A DNA stretch of 64,000 bases, taken from the NCBI GenBank assembly GCA_019155185.1, contig CM032807.1, forward strand, positions 10,010,700 through 10,074,699, read 5' to 3'. The notes under the pieces are model-generated. The model had not been told where the DNA came from, did not search any database, and saw nothing but the letters and a program-made list of their open reading frames with translations. Origin of the DNA: Beaufortia kweichowensis (lineage: Eukaryota; Chordata; Actinopteri; Cypriniformes; Gastromyzontidae). Shown piece by piece: positions 41,790 to 55,365 of the stretch. A program made the translations under genes and the position numbers. The first letter of the stretch is position 1, and every line of letters begins with the position of its first letter.

Positions 41790-42738
41790 TAAATAACATT
41801 CTCTTCAAAATCTTTGAGATCTTTAATCAGTTTTCTAAAAACATGAGCTGGTCCAAAATGCTTAAAGTATTGCTCATTACACAGAATAACAATTTGCATG
41901 TGATCTATGTTTGACCTGTTGTGGGGTAAAATATCAGTCAAGGTAAGATAAACTGCCAGCAGTTTGTGTTTTCTTTCTAGCTGAGCCCAAATGATTTATC
42001 CTGGTAAATGATCAAGCCCAGAGATAATGGATTAATCTGAAACAGAGAATTTTCAGAACAATTCTGATTATCTTTTACATCCTGAAACACCCCGTTCTGC
42101 TTAACTGGGACATACTGAGCAAAGGACTCTTTCCCATTTCTTTCACTAACCCCTAAAAAACAGGGACTGGCTCAACATAATGGAAGTCTTTCTCTTCTGA
42201 GTTGTATTTTAAACACCACTATTACAAACACCACTAAGCTATCAGTAAATCATTAATTCTAACCTCTGGTAATTCAAGCAAAGCAAGATTTTCTCTCAGT
42301 TTGGCAAGAAAATAAGACTGGCCAATGTCATGGGTATTTTGAAATGAATAGCAATTAAGCTTGCAGTTTCAAATAGAAAAGGGATACATTTCTTAGAAAA
42401 AGAGATTCATCCAAAATATCAGAAAAATTGTGTTCTACAACCTCTGATCCTTCCCTCTCTACATCAGAAACTGAAGATTTCATTGTCATTGCAGGCTCTA
42501 TTAAATGGTCTACGGGACAGTTTTTGTGTGTCTGTTAAACATGTGATGCAAATGTAGATCTCACCTTAAATGTCTTGTTGCAGTTAAATGGGCACCGGAT
42601 CTCCAGACCCGACTGATTATGGCCCTTCAAATGAGACAAAAACTGTGTCGGGACACCCATGGCTCCAGCCACACACTCCTGTAATTGACTGGAGGACGGT
42701 TTAGATACCTCAGTGGGGAGACATCTAAGAACTGTCAA
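41790..42738 (-). pseudogene. relic multi-exon family, zinc-finger-like N-terminal region
   Basis: Minus strand from 42690: a finger-like block FLSHLKGHNQSGLEIRCPFN then CNKTFKVRSTFASH (C2H2 pattern, near 42560-42630). After a frameshift: KNCPVDHLIEPAMTMKSSVS near 42460-42520, then DESLFLRNVSLFYLKLQ, LRENLALLELPEVRINDLL near 42270, and a 55-codon open stretch VYLTLTDILPHNRSNIDHMQ to KLIKDLKDFEENVI at 41796. At least four frame changes. It may be repeat-encoded or a decayed host gene family; I cannot name it. Confidence 0.45.
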
Positions 42739-42739
42739 G

Positions 42740-45215
42740 TGGATGCTTCTGAATCTACTTTCATTAATGTCAATGCTTCCACTGTTGAGAATCTGACTTC
42801 AATGTCTTCTGTTCAAGTTCCCCCTGAATATCGGGCATTCCAGGATGTCTTCAGTAAACAACCTCATTGGCCATGGGACTGTGCAATTGATGTGCTGCCT
42901 GGGTCGACACTGCCAAAAGGAAGAATTTACTCTCTATCTCTTCCGGAACAGAAGGCCATGGAAGATTATATCCAAGAGGCGCTTCAACAAGAGTTTATCA
43001 GACCTTCAACATCCCCTGCCACTTCAAGCTTCTTTTGCATGGGTAAAAAAGACGGAGACTTGAGACCCTGCATTGATTACCGCGCACTCAACACCGATAC
43101 CATCAAATTCAGGTAGCCACTTCCTCTGGTCCCCGCTGCTATAGAACAACTACGTGGAGCTCACATCTTTTCCAAACTCGACCTGTGCAGTGCGTATAAT
43201 CTCATCCGAATCAGAGAAGGGGGCGAATTGAAGACAGCATTTATCATACCCTCAGGTCACTTTGAATACAAGGTCATGCCGTTTGGATTGGTCTCCGCTC
43301 CAGCCATTTTGCAGAACTTCATGAACAAACTTTTCTATGAGTATCTCAACAAATTCCTAATCATATACATTGATGATACTCTTCAAATCCTACTGAACAT
43401 ATCCATCATGTCCTTCTGAGATGTCTGAGAGATCATCAGTTGTTCCTAAAACTAGAAAAATGTGAATTCAATCTCACAACTGTACAGTTTCTGGGATACA
43501 TCATTGATGCTCACAGAGTGCAGATGGACCAGAGGAAAGTGGAAGCTGTTAAATCTTGCCACAACCCACCTTCAAAGAAATCACCTCTCCACTTACCTCC
43601 CTATTAAAAGATCGTTCTAAGTCTCTGTCCTGGAACTCTGATGCCACCAATGCCTTTACCCAACTCAAGGAAGCCTTCTGTTCGGCACCCACTCTCTGTC
43701 ATCCTTCCCCTGATGAACTATTCATTGTCGAGGTGGACGCCTCAACTACTGGAGTGGGTGCCGTCCTATCACAGCAGCAGGGGGACCCTCAACTATGACA
43801 TTGGCAACAGAGAACTTTTGGCTATAAAGCTGGTGTTAGAGGAGTGATTTCACTGGTTGGAGGGAGCCAAACATCCATTCCCTGTGTTTACAGATCATCG
43901 GAATCTAGAATCTACGTGATGCTAAACGTTTGAACTCCCGCCAAGCCCGATGGGCTCTATTTTTTACCCGGTTCCACTTTACTTTACTGTATTGCCCAGA
44001 ATCTTAAAATGGTAAAGCATCACTCACTCTCCCCTGAGTCTGAAAACGCAGAATCCATACTTCCTCCAGCCATGGTTCTTGGACCCATCCAATGGTCAAC
44101 TGAAGATCAGATCCAAGAAGCCCTCCAAAATAATCCTGAGGGCAAGTTATATGTCCCCAAAGACCTGCGTCTCCCCCCTAATGGACTCGGCTCACTCTGT
44201 CCCGGGATCAGGTCACCCAGGCAGTCATATCAGACCCTCTCGCTCCTGTCAAACCGTTACTGGTGATCCAGTATGGCATCTGATATCTCCTAGTTTGTTA
44301 AGGGATTCTCAGTCTGTGCCATGGCCAAGGTACCCCGCAGGTTGCCTCAAGGGAAGTTAGTTCCATTACCCATCCCCAATAGACCCTGGTCCCATGTTGC
44401 AGTCAATTTCATCACTGATCTTCCACCCTCAGACACCTTTACTTGTATTTTGGTTATTGTAGATCACTTTTCTAAAGCTTGTAAACTCCAGCAGGTTTTC
44501 TGTTATTTTGGGATCCTGGAAGACATTTTCTTAGACAGGGGTCCCAATGTATATCCCGTGTCTGGAAAGCCTTCTTTGAATCCTCACTGAAATTCTCTCT
44601 AAAGTTTCAGACTGAGAGGAAGATCCAGGAAATTGGGAAATATTTGACGTCATACTGTCATAAACACTGGAACAGCTGGCACAGATATCTCCCGTGGGCA
44701 TAATATGCTCAGAACTCCCCTCGTCAAAATACCACAGGTTTGACCCTGTTTTAATGTATCCTTGGCTACCAACCCCCTTTATTCCCCTGTACAGGTGATC
44801 AATCTTCTGCGGCTGTTCGCAGACAAAAAAGCCACCACAGTATTTCACTCCCAGTATTCCACCTTGGGCAATTGGTCTGGCTGTCTGGTCGTAAGCTCAG
44901 CCCGCGTTTCATCGGTCCTTTCCCCATCGACCGTTAGATCAATGCAGTCACTTACCGGTTGAAGCTCCCACGCAATTACCATATTTCACCTTAATTTCAC
45001 GTCTCATTACTCAAACCCTCGACTAATCCTTTTCCTCTCCCATCCACAAGGTCTGGTGCTGAGGTCGGTCCCCCTCTTCCTCTTACTCCTCCACTGCCCA
45101 TTGATGCCGACGATCAGATCTACCGGGTTGCCAACATCCTGAGGTCTAGACGGCGAGGGGGTCGGTTGGAATATCTCGTGGACTGGGAGGGCTATGCTCA
45201 GCTTCCCACCAAAAC
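42740..45215 (+). pseudogene. Gypsy (chromodomain) pol, decayed
   Basis: Domains in order with stops and shifts: RT start (WDCAIDVLPGSTLPKGRIYS near 42878, GKKDGDLRPCIDYRALN near 43042), stop TAG at 43114, FSKLDLCSAYNLIRI near 43170, catalytic IIYIDDT near 43360, RNase H (FIVEVDASTTGVGAVLSQQQ near 43722), RQARWALFF near 43945, integrase (RPWSHVAVNFITDLPPSD near 44380, DRGPN near 44538), and a chromodomain (YRVANILRSRRRGGRLEYLV near 45120). No LTRs or duplications found. It is related to, but clearly older than, the Gypsy at 16.3 kb. Confidence 0.85.
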
Positions 45216-45343
45216 GTCAGATGACCTAAAACATAGAAAGATGAAGCCAACCTTGCAAAGACTTTAACCAACGCCAGCTCTAGATTACAAATTGATTATT
45301 AATTATTTGATTTGTTTGTGTTTCTTTGTTTACGCAACATTGT

Positions 45344-45420
45344 GTAAAGCTGCTTTGAAACAATGTACACTGTGAAAAGTGCTATACAAATAAACTTGAA
45401 TTGATTTGAATAAAATTTTG
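45344..45420 (+). repeat. L2-type LINE 3' tail
   Basis: GTAAAGCTGCTTTGAAACAATG and GTGAAAAGTGCTATACAAAT followed by TTGAATTGATTTGAA: the same 3' end as LINEs A and B. Severely truncated. Confidence 0.7.
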
Positions 45421-46085
45421 ATTCCATTGTAAATGTTCTGTTGGTTGTATTTTGTTCTGACATTTGACAATGAGTTCGGACACTCAGTGCCCCAGGAGTG
45501 TTGTGTAGTTTGTGCTTGCTGTACAAGAATAAAATTTTCTTTGTGTAAATAATGCATATTTTCTTGTAAATAATAATTAAATAACAAATAAATATTGTTT
45601 TATATAATAATAATTATAATTTTTTGTGTTACGCACAGTGCTCCTGTACAAGCGTTTACTGATCAATTTCTCTAGAATGATAGAAAATACAAAATATAAT
45701 GGCATTTTTAATAGCCGAAATTATGGCTATTAAATTATGGAGTTTGATCTCCAACCATGCCTTCAGAAAACTACTAAAACTAATGGTGTCCACTGAATGA
45801 AAAAAAAAACATTTTTTGGGAACCAGCAAAGTAGCCTACATTTACTCTTTACTCTACTATCAGTTGGCATGACCAATGGATCTTTCACTTTGGGTCAGCC
45901 ATTTCAATAAAATTTTTAGTGTCAGCCTTTTAACTCAGTATCAAGCTACAACATAAAATACACAATTACACCACTGTTTCCTCATGTTCACAAATTATCA
46001 AGTATATACAGTAGAGATATGCCCGCGATATAGAGATATTCTGTTAAATAGGTAATATAAAAGCCTTAATTCAATCTGCTAATCA
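45421..46085. other. non-coding spacer
   Basis: AT-rich sequence. Nothing recognised. Confidence 0.5.
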
Positions 46086-46400
46086 AGTTCAAGTTCAAGT
46101 TTATTTGTATAGCGCTTTAACAATGTAGCACTGTTTCGAAGCAGCTTTAAAGCAGAATAAACAGAATGACAAGCAGGGAAATATAAAAGCTAATTTAATA
46201 ACTAATATCTAATATTACTAATATCTAATATCAGCAGTCTCCTAGTGAGCACTCCAACACGGCAACGGTGGCAAGGAACCCAAACTCCATTAATGAATGT
46301 GTGTATATATATATATATTATATATGGAGAAAAAACCTTGGGAGAACCCAGGCTCACTTGGAGGGTCATTTCTCCTCTGACGCGTCACAGCTGCAGTCAG
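46086..46400 (-). repeat. LINE 3' end in inverse orientation
   Basis: Begins TTCAAGTTCAAGTTTATTTG and TATAGCGCTTTAACAATGTAGC, the reverse complement of L2/Rex-type fish LINE tails. Includes a 3' UTR block with CTTGGGAGAACCCAGGCTCA and a TATATA run near 46303-46325. Confidence 0.6.
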
Positions 46401-46454
46401 TAGTTTGTTGTAAAGATGTTCTTTAACTCTTTTTTTACTTTACCGTATAGTGTT

Positions 46455-47110
46455 TCAATTGTACATTTTTGCCAATACTTTCCCAGATTTCTCCCCACTT
46501 TCATAAAAAACACTCCTGGTTCTCCTCAAAAGGCCCTTTATCTCATTGGTCAAAAGTAGATCGAGCTCCGACTTCAATTTAAGACGCCTCTTATACAGAT
46601 CTGGTGTGGGAGACCTAGCATATTGTTCATCCAACCTAGAAATCTCATTAGCAAGAGATATTTGCTTTTCTTTGGAATTAGTTTTTTTAGTAGTGGCATA
46701 CGAAATAATTTGGCCTCTTATATATGCCTTAAGAGACTTCCACACCACAGAGTCTGAAACATCTGGTGATTTATTAACACTTAGAAAAAAGCTGGTCAGC
46801 AACAAAGAAAATAAAATTATCATCCGCCAAAAGTGAAGTACTGAAACGCCAGTTCCTCCTAGGGGAAAGCAAATTCAATAAAGTCAGATCAAAAATAAGA
46901 GGAGCATGGTCTGATTTGATAATACTTTGGTATACACAGGATTTAACTCTGGAAATTATCCAGTATAAAATAATCAATCCGAGAGTAAGAATGATGGACA
47001 TTTAAAAAAGGAATATTATATCAACACCAAACATGACTTAACAGAGTCCTAACATATTCATTAAAGGATACAGTCACAATAAGGCAAATATTTGTGTGCT
47101 TTGGACGCTT
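46455..47110 (-). pseudogene. L1/Tx1-type LINE ORF2 fragment
   Basis: Read downward: the end of the endonuclease (HHSYSRIDYFILDN-like near 46990, IKSDHAPLIFDLTL near 46900, the SDH motif), then SLKAYIRGQIISYATTKKTN near 46730 and LDEQYARSPTPDLYKRRL near 46610, then LLTNEIKGLLRRTRSVFYES near 46540. This is the endonuclease-RT linker of L1-group ORF2. A frameshift lies near 46835. The RT itself is absent. The group matches that suspected for 1-208, but the two are not joined. Confidence 0.75.
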
Positions 47111-47265
47111 ATAAATGGTAATACTCAAACCGCGGAAAAACGTGCAACTTACCCACAGCAATGTGGGCGGTCCCTACTCCACACGCTAAATCATATCACA
47201 CATTACGTAGATGGCGCTGTCCCCATTAATGCATACATTTAACATTTGTTTTACACTCCGTTACA
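47111..47265 (-). repeat. partial LTR of Gypsy fragment
   Basis: The coding strand begins TGTAACGGAGTG at 47265, directly after a polypurine tract (AAGGGGGGTGCA, complement of 47266-47277). This places a 3' LTR start here. The LTR end is lost at the junction with the L1 fragment. Confidence 0.55.
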
Positions 47266-47277
47266 TGCACCCCCCTT

Positions 47278-49624
47278 AAATTATGCTAAACTGGGGAGGC
47301 ACCTGTTCATTAGGAAACTTAATAATACAAGAACTAAAAAAAAGGTAAAGAAACCAAAACAAAAAAATTACAGTGAGAATGTCCTTGACACATTTCAGTG
47401 CAAATTTAAATTACAAAATTTGTCCATAGGAAGTGTGCAAGTATGGGCCGGTACCAAAATTCAGACTAAACACAGACTAAAGTGATGCCCTAAACACCTC
47501 TTTACATACACAATTCAAAGATTGAAAAGTCAGACTTCTTAATAGAAAATCATAGCTCGACCTGACAAAATCCTACCCAAAAAGGGAAATCACAATTGGT
47601 GAGAAACCATTCACAAACTGATTATTCATCTCACAGATCAATCTTTGTGGGGGTTTAATAGTCCTATCAGCCCTAGTTCTAACCGTGTCTGTTTAAATGC
47701 GTTCTGGTTGAATGCAAATTACAGGGTCAACCGTACCCGGAACAGGATTGTTGTCTACTTGTGGAGGTGGAAAAACTGGCATAGCCAAAGAGTGCTGTGC
47801 AGAACTATAGCCTAACGTTTTATCAGGGACTAGTCCTTCATCCAACAAATGTGGAATGTCACTTCTCACATCACTTCCCTGTTCAATGGATACTGAGCTG
47901 TTACAGGTATCAGAGTCTGCCTTTAAATTGGAATTCTGGACATCCAAAGAACACTGAATTCCAGATAAAGCCACTCATGTCAAGAGTCATTTTCAGGGCA
48001 GTTGGGCTGATCGGACTGCATAATCCAGTGAGCTGTTCTCGTATCACTGTTGGGATGATCGGGCAAACCTGAGGTCAAATCAATTGAATGAGACAATAAA
48101 TTGACTTCATCATCTTTGTAGAGAAAGTTAACACAGAGCAAGAGATTCCTGTGCACATTTCTGTGTCTCTTATCCGATAAACATTAATGGGTGACCTCAC
48201 AGACATCACTTCGTAGAGGCTGGACTCCCACTTATCAGCAACTTTCCGTTTGCCACGCTCACTACGGTTTGCCAAAAGGACTCTGTCACCGACAGTCAAA
48301 GGTGAACCTTACACTTTCTGATTGTAGATCTTTGCATGTCGAGACTGCTCAGTAAAACTGTGCTATTTTTGCAGCTTCGCCAAGGTCACATTTGAGCCTG
48401 GATACGGAATACAAATGCTTCACAACAGTATCATCTCTGAGAACATGCTGCAATACCATATCAATAGGAAGAGGTGGGACCCTCCCGAACATCAGATTAA
48501 AAGGGGCAAAGCCTGGGTCTCGTGAACGGTGCAGTTATAACAGAATGTCAGCATCTGCAAGGACTGGGCCTTTGGACTGGGGAGGTAAGGATCTTATCAT
48601 GTTCCCTAAGGTTCTGTTGGAGCTTTCAGTGATTCTGTTTTCCATTGGTTGGTAAGGAGTGGTGTGTGATTTCTTAACACCCACCATATCCAGCAACTTC
48701 TTCATCATCAATTTGCTTTTGAAGCTCGGACCTTGACCCGAATGCACATACCTAGGAAATCCGTAAACACAGAAGAGACTGTTCCATAAATAATGAGCAA
48801 CCTGCTTCGCAGACTGGTTCTTACAGGGGAAAGCATAGGCTATTTTGGTGAAATCGTCCATTACTTCAAGAACATCCATACTCCTGCTATCACCCTGCTC
48901 TGCTGTCCAGAAATCAATGCAGATGAGTTATATAGGTTCAGAGGTGTGTATGTTCTCAAGAGGAGGTGTAGGTAAGGGGTTAATTGTCCATCCAAGCTGT
49001 AAAATGACAGCCCTTCAGCCAATAATGGAACTTGTCACATATCGCCCACTAAAGCACAAGGAATTCAAGCCTGTGAGCCGGGTAATTCATCTGGGAACAA
49101 GACAATGTCTTGTTAGCGAATGCCACAGGTCTGGCCATTGTGCCACCCTCAGAAATCGGAGAAACCACAGCTCCCAAGCCATCAAAAGAGGCATCTATAG
49201 CTAGTATGAATTCACAGTCGAAGTCAGGGTGTGCTAGTTTAACGCTTGTGAGGAGGTCCTCCTTCAAAGTATCAAACGCGTTAACGCATCAGATGTATGA
49301 ACGTAGCCGCACAATTGGAGTTGCCCTGCAGCATTCATGCAGCCCAAATGGTGACAAGAAAGCAGTAAATTTTCTATCATCTTTGTGTAATGGAACATTA
49401 TAGAAACCTGAGGTAAGGTCCACACATTGCATGCTTTCAGATTCAAGTCTGAAAGTCATGTCATTCAAGATTTGCGTCATCTCATCCTCAGATTCCTGGG
49501 AGCCATCGTCATAAAAGTACTGCTTTCCCATAAAAATATATTTTTTATCTTCTCTGATTGCTACCTTTTTTAAAAGCCCTGATCTGGTGTCTTCTCTAGA
49601 GTGCTTTCCAACATTTCTTGCCAC
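47278..49624 (-). pseudogene. Gypsy pol fragment (RT to integrase)
   Basis: Minus-strand order: RT (CVDLTSGFYNVPLHKDDRKF then TAFLSPFGLHE near 49360-49440), RNase H (FILAIDASFDGLGAVVSP near 49165-49215), a gap, then integrase core (VMDDFTKIAYAFPCKNQSAK near 48830, QGPSFKSKLMMKKLLDMVGV near 48700, PYQPMENRITESSNRTLG near 48620), integrase C-terminus (VGDRVLLANRSERGKRKVAD near 48250-48295), and a tail ORF 47693-47974 ending in stop. Frameshifted. It resembles the subfamily of the fragments at 7.9 and 20.5 kb rather than the chromodomain Gypsies. Confidence 0.8.
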
Positions 49625-50394
49625 TTTTGGAGAACCCTATTAGTAATGGAAAAAAATTATAAAGGCCCATTTCCCCTTAACCAGGAAACATTAATGTTAT
49701 TAAAATCACTCCAAAATCCAATTATGCATTGTCACAAAGGAGCTTTACAGTTTAAATGACAGTTTAAGGAAAAATATAACAGGATAACAGGATAGATAAT
49801 TATAAGGACAATTACAAAATTCCCAGAATACATTGTATTAAACTATACAAATATAAAATATATAATTTGGTAACATCCACACACATTAATAAATATTTAG
49901 TATTATGAGTGATTTACTTTTGTACCTCAAAATAAAAATAGAAAATACATTTTACACACTGGAATCTCATGCTCTGATGCTGAGCTATGAAAAAACAAGC
50001 TAATAAAATTGCCCTTTGAGTTCCTTCTTTACAGGCTGTGCCTGATCATACACCAGGGCCTCTGATAGATGACCAACTCATTAAATAGTAACAAAGTTTT
50101 CCTCCTTAACTTCACCTGACACTGCCATCTGCAAACTGACACGCTGGAAACTATCCAGGGATGAAAGTTACACTAATGAGCTCAAACGATGAGTTTACTT
50201 TGGCACTTACCCCAGAATGTTTATGCATCTTTCAGGGCACCATCAAGCCACCAACAACCACCCTACACACTAATGTCGCCTGGCTCTTTATCCTCACACA
50301 ATCTCACAGGAATTTGTAATAATTTTAGAAGGTAGGACATCTCACTTGTACGGTGGCCCCGTAGTGCACAACACAACGAAATATCCAAACCACC
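49625..50394. other. non-coding spacer
   Basis: No gene or element that I can define. Confidence 0.5.
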
Positions 50395-51207
50395 CAGGGG
50401 CAGTTCTAGACCCTTTTTTAGGGGGGTCCCTTGTCTGTCATTTTAGCCTTAGCCCCCCGTTAATTATGAAAATAACTAAGAAATGCAGGACATGTCGATT
50501 AAAATTTTTTTTTCCAAGTTTTTATTTTCATTCTCTTTGCTATTCTGCATATATGTGGGATAGCCCTTCCTCAGAAGTGCAATGGCTTGTGCTGTATGTC
50601 AGCCGGAGGCAGGAGACGATGTCAAGAAAACCACTTTCATGGAACGTTGCGTAGGTATTTTTTTTAATCAATTTTAAACTGTTTAGCCTTTGTTAGTGCA
50701 TTCAATGTCTACAGTGTCTACTGAAATTTGCCATCTCAAATTAGCTGTCCTACGGAGCACAGCACATGATATGTGGACAAATTATATAATAACGCAAACT
50801 AGCCACCAATTAAGTATTCGTAATTGTTTTCATTTAGTTAAATCGTGGGCTGTGGCTATGATTTACTAAAATGAGGTAACGTTACATTATAAAGTTGTGA
50901 GAAGATCGAATTCTCTATAATAATCAACATCCAATTTATAATTTAGCATTACTTGGTCACGTTTTGCCACCTGAAGCAATCAAGTTTTTTGTTGGACTGT
51001 CATAAAATAATACATTTCTTGAATACAAAGTCAATATTTTTTGCATTTAGCTAGCTAACAGTAATATTGGTTAATGACAATAATGAGATTGTGACTAACA
51101 TGATTATGTTTACATTTGCAATACACAGCCACAACACTAGGTAGTGTTATCAGCAACAGTAGTGAGGGCTAAGCCCCCCTAAGGATGAAATCCTAGAACC
51201 ATCCCTG
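50395..51207. mobile_element. hAT-like non-autonomous element
   Basis: The left end CAGGGGCAGTTCTAG...TTTAGGGGGG and the right end (reverse complement CAGGGATGGTTCTAGG...CCTTAGGGGGG) form imperfect inverted repeats of about 30 bp with the CAGGG start typical of hAT. The 8-bp flanks do not match, so the duplication is lost or the ends are misplaced. No transposase. Confidence 0.5.
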
Positions 51208-53083
51208 ATTAAGCCACAACAAAACGGAATCAAGTCACAACACTACAGAAATTCTCCCATTTGAATAAATTGAATAATTCGCTAAATGATTCACTAATTC
51301 AAAGCTCTTTGAAAACACTTGTTTTATTTAAGGCTACTCAGATCTGACCATGTCACTCACTGTTGTTTGTCATTTAAGATGTCCATAATAAACTAGCCTC
51401 AGTGTTTTTTATTTAACATGATAATGTAGCTATACATGAAAAATGGGAATACAGATTTGAAAACATTGTATGTCAAAATTATGTTTGAAAAGAATATCCC
51501 TATGTCAAATAAGCAGTCCTGCAATAACACCAGATATTCATTTTGCATTATGACACTGCTCCCTTGTGGCATTTCTGTTGTGCTGTGGCTTGAATTTTCA
51601 GTGTTGTTGTTTTTTTTTTTGTGTTGTGGCTTAATTTTGTTATGTTGCGAACCTATGTTTGCTTTTTATATTTCGTTTCTGTGTGCACTACGGGGCCAAT
51701 GTGCATTTGTATGTCTTATTACGATCTGCCTTGGCCCCAGTGATGTTAAAGGGGTCATATGATGTGATTTCTTGTTCTTTCAACAATTTCAACATCTTTA
51801 GCGTGTTATGTAGCTGTCTGACCATGTATAAGATCTGCAAAGTTACAAAGTTTTAAACCAAAAGAGATATTCTTTGTAAGCATTAAGGCTTAACCACGCC
51901 TTCCTAAAACATTTCTATGTCAGTATGTGGGACATATAAGGTGTGTTCGACTTGAACCACAGCTACAGACGGCGGTCAACGAGCAGTCGGGGACGGAGTT
52001 GAAAACGGAGCCATCAAGTCGGACACCTGCTGCTTGCCGTAGTGAAGTTCCTGCTGTGCTTGCTTTTTGAATATCAGATTAAGTAGATTAGATCTAACAA
52101 TTGTCCATTGAAAATGTTTTATTTAAAATCTATCAACCTGAAATACGTTATACTGAATATGTTATGTGCTGCCTGTAAATTAAATATAAGATTATATTTT
52201 AATTTCATTATTAAATTAAGTAGGGACTGTATTCTTTCTACTTTTTACATTTTATTAAATGACACAACATAATATATTAAGATTGCACGAACACAGTTTG
52301 TACTGTCATAAAAACCAAATGTTTAAGAATAAACCTGAAATGCATGTGATCGTTGTCGTCTCTGAGTTTGACCAGAGCCAGAGTTGCGACGGAATTTCTG
52401 AACGGAAGTTCAGAATGCTCGAGGGCCACATGATTCATGTAGATTCATTTATCCTATAAACGTCTTTTAATAAAAAGTTATTTGCAATCCCTATGCTCTG
52501 CTCCTACAGCTTTGCTGGGGGCAGTGTCAACAAGCCCCCCCCCCCCTAAATTTTGAATCTTATTACACCAAAATAATGCACAGTTTGTCCTGTGGATGGC
52601 AGTATTGGAAAAAATATGTATGTATATGTGTTATAGTTTACTAATGCAGAAAAGTGAATAGATGTTTAAATGCGTTATCTTTATTAATCTACAATACACA
52701 ATTATTTGACAAAATAAATGAAACATGATGAAACATTTTTGGGTTGAAATTTTTATACCTTTCGCATTTTTTTTTATATCGTGCAGACCTAGTATAATTT
52801 GCAGTATGTGACAAACTGTGAGCATGTTTTATTTTAAATCACAGTATTTCCCCCCACATTATTATCTTTACTACTTTTTTTATAGAGACCTACTATCCAA
52901 AACATCCATGCCCAACGCTCAAATATTACACAACCAACTGCTTCTTTTTTCACTTGGACCTATATCTCATACTATACCATTATTAACTTTTGGAATTGGA
53001 ATTTTGGAGTTATGGAGTAACTTAGCATTATATTGTGCCCCAGTCACATACAACAGCTCTAGATCGTGGGTCAGCATTCCCAT
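51208..53083. other. non-coding spacer with scattered repeats
   Basis: No gene. AAAGGGGTCATATGATGTGATTTC near 51748 is text common to many fish repeats. A 12-base C run lies at about 52537. Confidence 0.4.
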
Positions 53084-54193
53084 TGTAAGGGAGAGAAACT
53101 ACCCACTGGCCCAACGTCGGAGTCCAGTGGCAATGGACTCCGAAGCGCATTCAGTCTTTTCTGGCGCTTACTCAATACTTTTGATTACGCCATTTTATCT
53201 GACTCCAAAAGATAAAACCTTGTAAAAGTTATGTTATAATCTTTAAATTTAGATAAATGTTTGATCATTCCATTTAACTCGCTATTGTTATTGTACTCGT
53301 ACATTAGGTTCTCATTGTCGCACAGGGTCCTCGCACCGGCCGTGTGCGGGCCCACGATCACAAACTCGACCGTATAGCCAGCGGTTATGGCTAAAGCAAT
53401 TTAACAATGTAGCTCCCGCTTACTATTATTAAAAGTTACCCATGTAGCCCCATACAATCGCCTATATAACAACTTAGTTCAAGGCTCAGATAATAATCAG
53501 AGGTTATGGCCAGCACCGTATGGTATTTGATCTGACCCCATATAGTTATTAATATAACTACATAACAACTTAATTAAAGTACAGGCAATGACCAGAGGTT
53601 ATGACTACCATTATGATAGTCCCATATAGTGAATACGATTGCATAACAACTTAATTATTTAAATACACTTAACCCTGGTCGTAGATTTGCAGTAACACGG
53701 ATATATCGTAATATACTAGAGCCAATAACTCAAGAGTATTTGAATGAATGAATACAAACATAACAATTTATTAATCAGGTAACCGAAAGCAATGATTCAA
53801 TATCTAATTCAAACAATTTAGTACAGTGATCAATTCATATAAAACAGTCAATAATGCAGAGATGAGAGAATTTAGAAATGTTTACCTGACAATAAGAACA
53901 CACAGCAACTGTGCGGGAGATCCATTTACATACTCCCAGAACCTTTTGCTAGCTTCCCTTAAATACCCAAACCAAAGTATACTTCCTCCAAATGGAGATG
54001 TAATTTACATAGAAAAGACTCTGAACCTGATCAGGCCCCAAATGGCCATTTCCCTGAAAAAGCCCAGGAAGGACACACCCACAGCAGTGAGTAGAATGTC
54101 TCCAAACTTCTTAAACCTTTGTTATGATCTGCTCTACTGTTGTGGGGATAAGACCATTGTGTGAGACATTTCAAATGATATCAGACATGAATA
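53084..54193 (-). repeat. LTR-like repeat R2, copy B
   Basis: Inverse of 6287-7512 over its whole length, including the subrepeat region (53390-53680) and the conserved block CTTCCTCCAAATGGAGATGT near 53978. The distal flank differs from copy A, so these are separate insertions and not a local duplication. Copy B is about 115 bp shorter. AATAAA lies on its coding strand near 53775. Confidence 0.6.
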
Positions 54194-55359
54194 GTTGGAT
54201 CCTTTATCTTAAATACAGTTAATGGGTGAGTTTTAGGGTTCTCTAGGTAAGTAGATGAAAAGAGGGGGAGAAGGAGACAGATGTGAAGGTGTGAGTTCGC
54301 AATCAGCATCCTTTGAGGTGTAATATCTGGGATGGGGATGCAAACTCTGTGGGGGAACTCAATATGTTGGAAAGAGTCCTTTGTTCCCCAGGATGTGATG
54401 TCCTTTTGGTTTGGATATCTTGGCACCAGTCTTACACTGTGAAAGGCCTAAACAGGCCCAAGCCAAGTGACACAAAGCCAAGTGAAAGATTACTTGTTGG
54501 TTTAAAGCCTGCAAAGGTATTGACCAAGATCCTTAACTGATAACCAATGATAGTTTTACTTATCAATGGTCTTGCATCTTTATCTTTTTTAAATTAAAGC
54601 TTCCTCTATAGAACACATTCCATATTATAAAATGTAGATATCATGTTGCATTTGAGCTGACTGTTGTGTTAGCTCTCCCCCCACACAGAGAGATGGTTAA
54701 GAGTGTAAAGGGAGGTTAAAGTCAGGCACTGTACACCCCGTCCCTTACCTTTCTGCTCCCACTGGGACAGAGACTTTTGACTCTTGTAGTGGGAACTGAT
54801 ACAGACACACACGTCTGATAATAGGACAGTTGAGCTGGTCTGTGTTTGCATGTGTGGTCCGGTAGACCCAATAGTGTGATTTAATATTACAAAGATTAAA
54901 TATGAAATGATGTTTATTTAAAAAAGGAAAAATGCAGAAAGGTTTGTGTAAGGGTTAGGCTGCCAGGCATAAAGTTCCAGGACACAATATACAGATTTTA
55001 CAATATAAAAGTCATTATGTCTACGGAAAGTCCCTATAAAACATGGAAACACAACGCGTATGTGTGTGTCCCCACAATGATGGTAAAAGTCTTTACCACA
55101 CAATTGAAATTGATTACTAAACATACTAAATTATGCTTATTTTTAAATGTAAAACTGCAGAAATATATTTCATACTTAATGTACAAATTTAACAATTAGA
55201 AATTGCTAATGTTTGTGTAAACTCTTTAGCGAAATGATTGACCTAAAGTAAACATAGTTGTACTACAAAAGTAGTAAACGGTTGTAAACATAAGGAATGC
55301 TTGTTTTCTTTAGTACATCACTACACCCTTGTTTATAACTTTTTTCTCTCACAAACTGG

Positions 55360-55365
<6 letters not shown>
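54194..55365. other. non-coding spacer
   Basis: No gene. AACACAACGCGTATGTGTGTGTCCCCACAATGATGG near 55050 is related to common fish microsatellite-flanking repeats. Confidence 0.4.
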
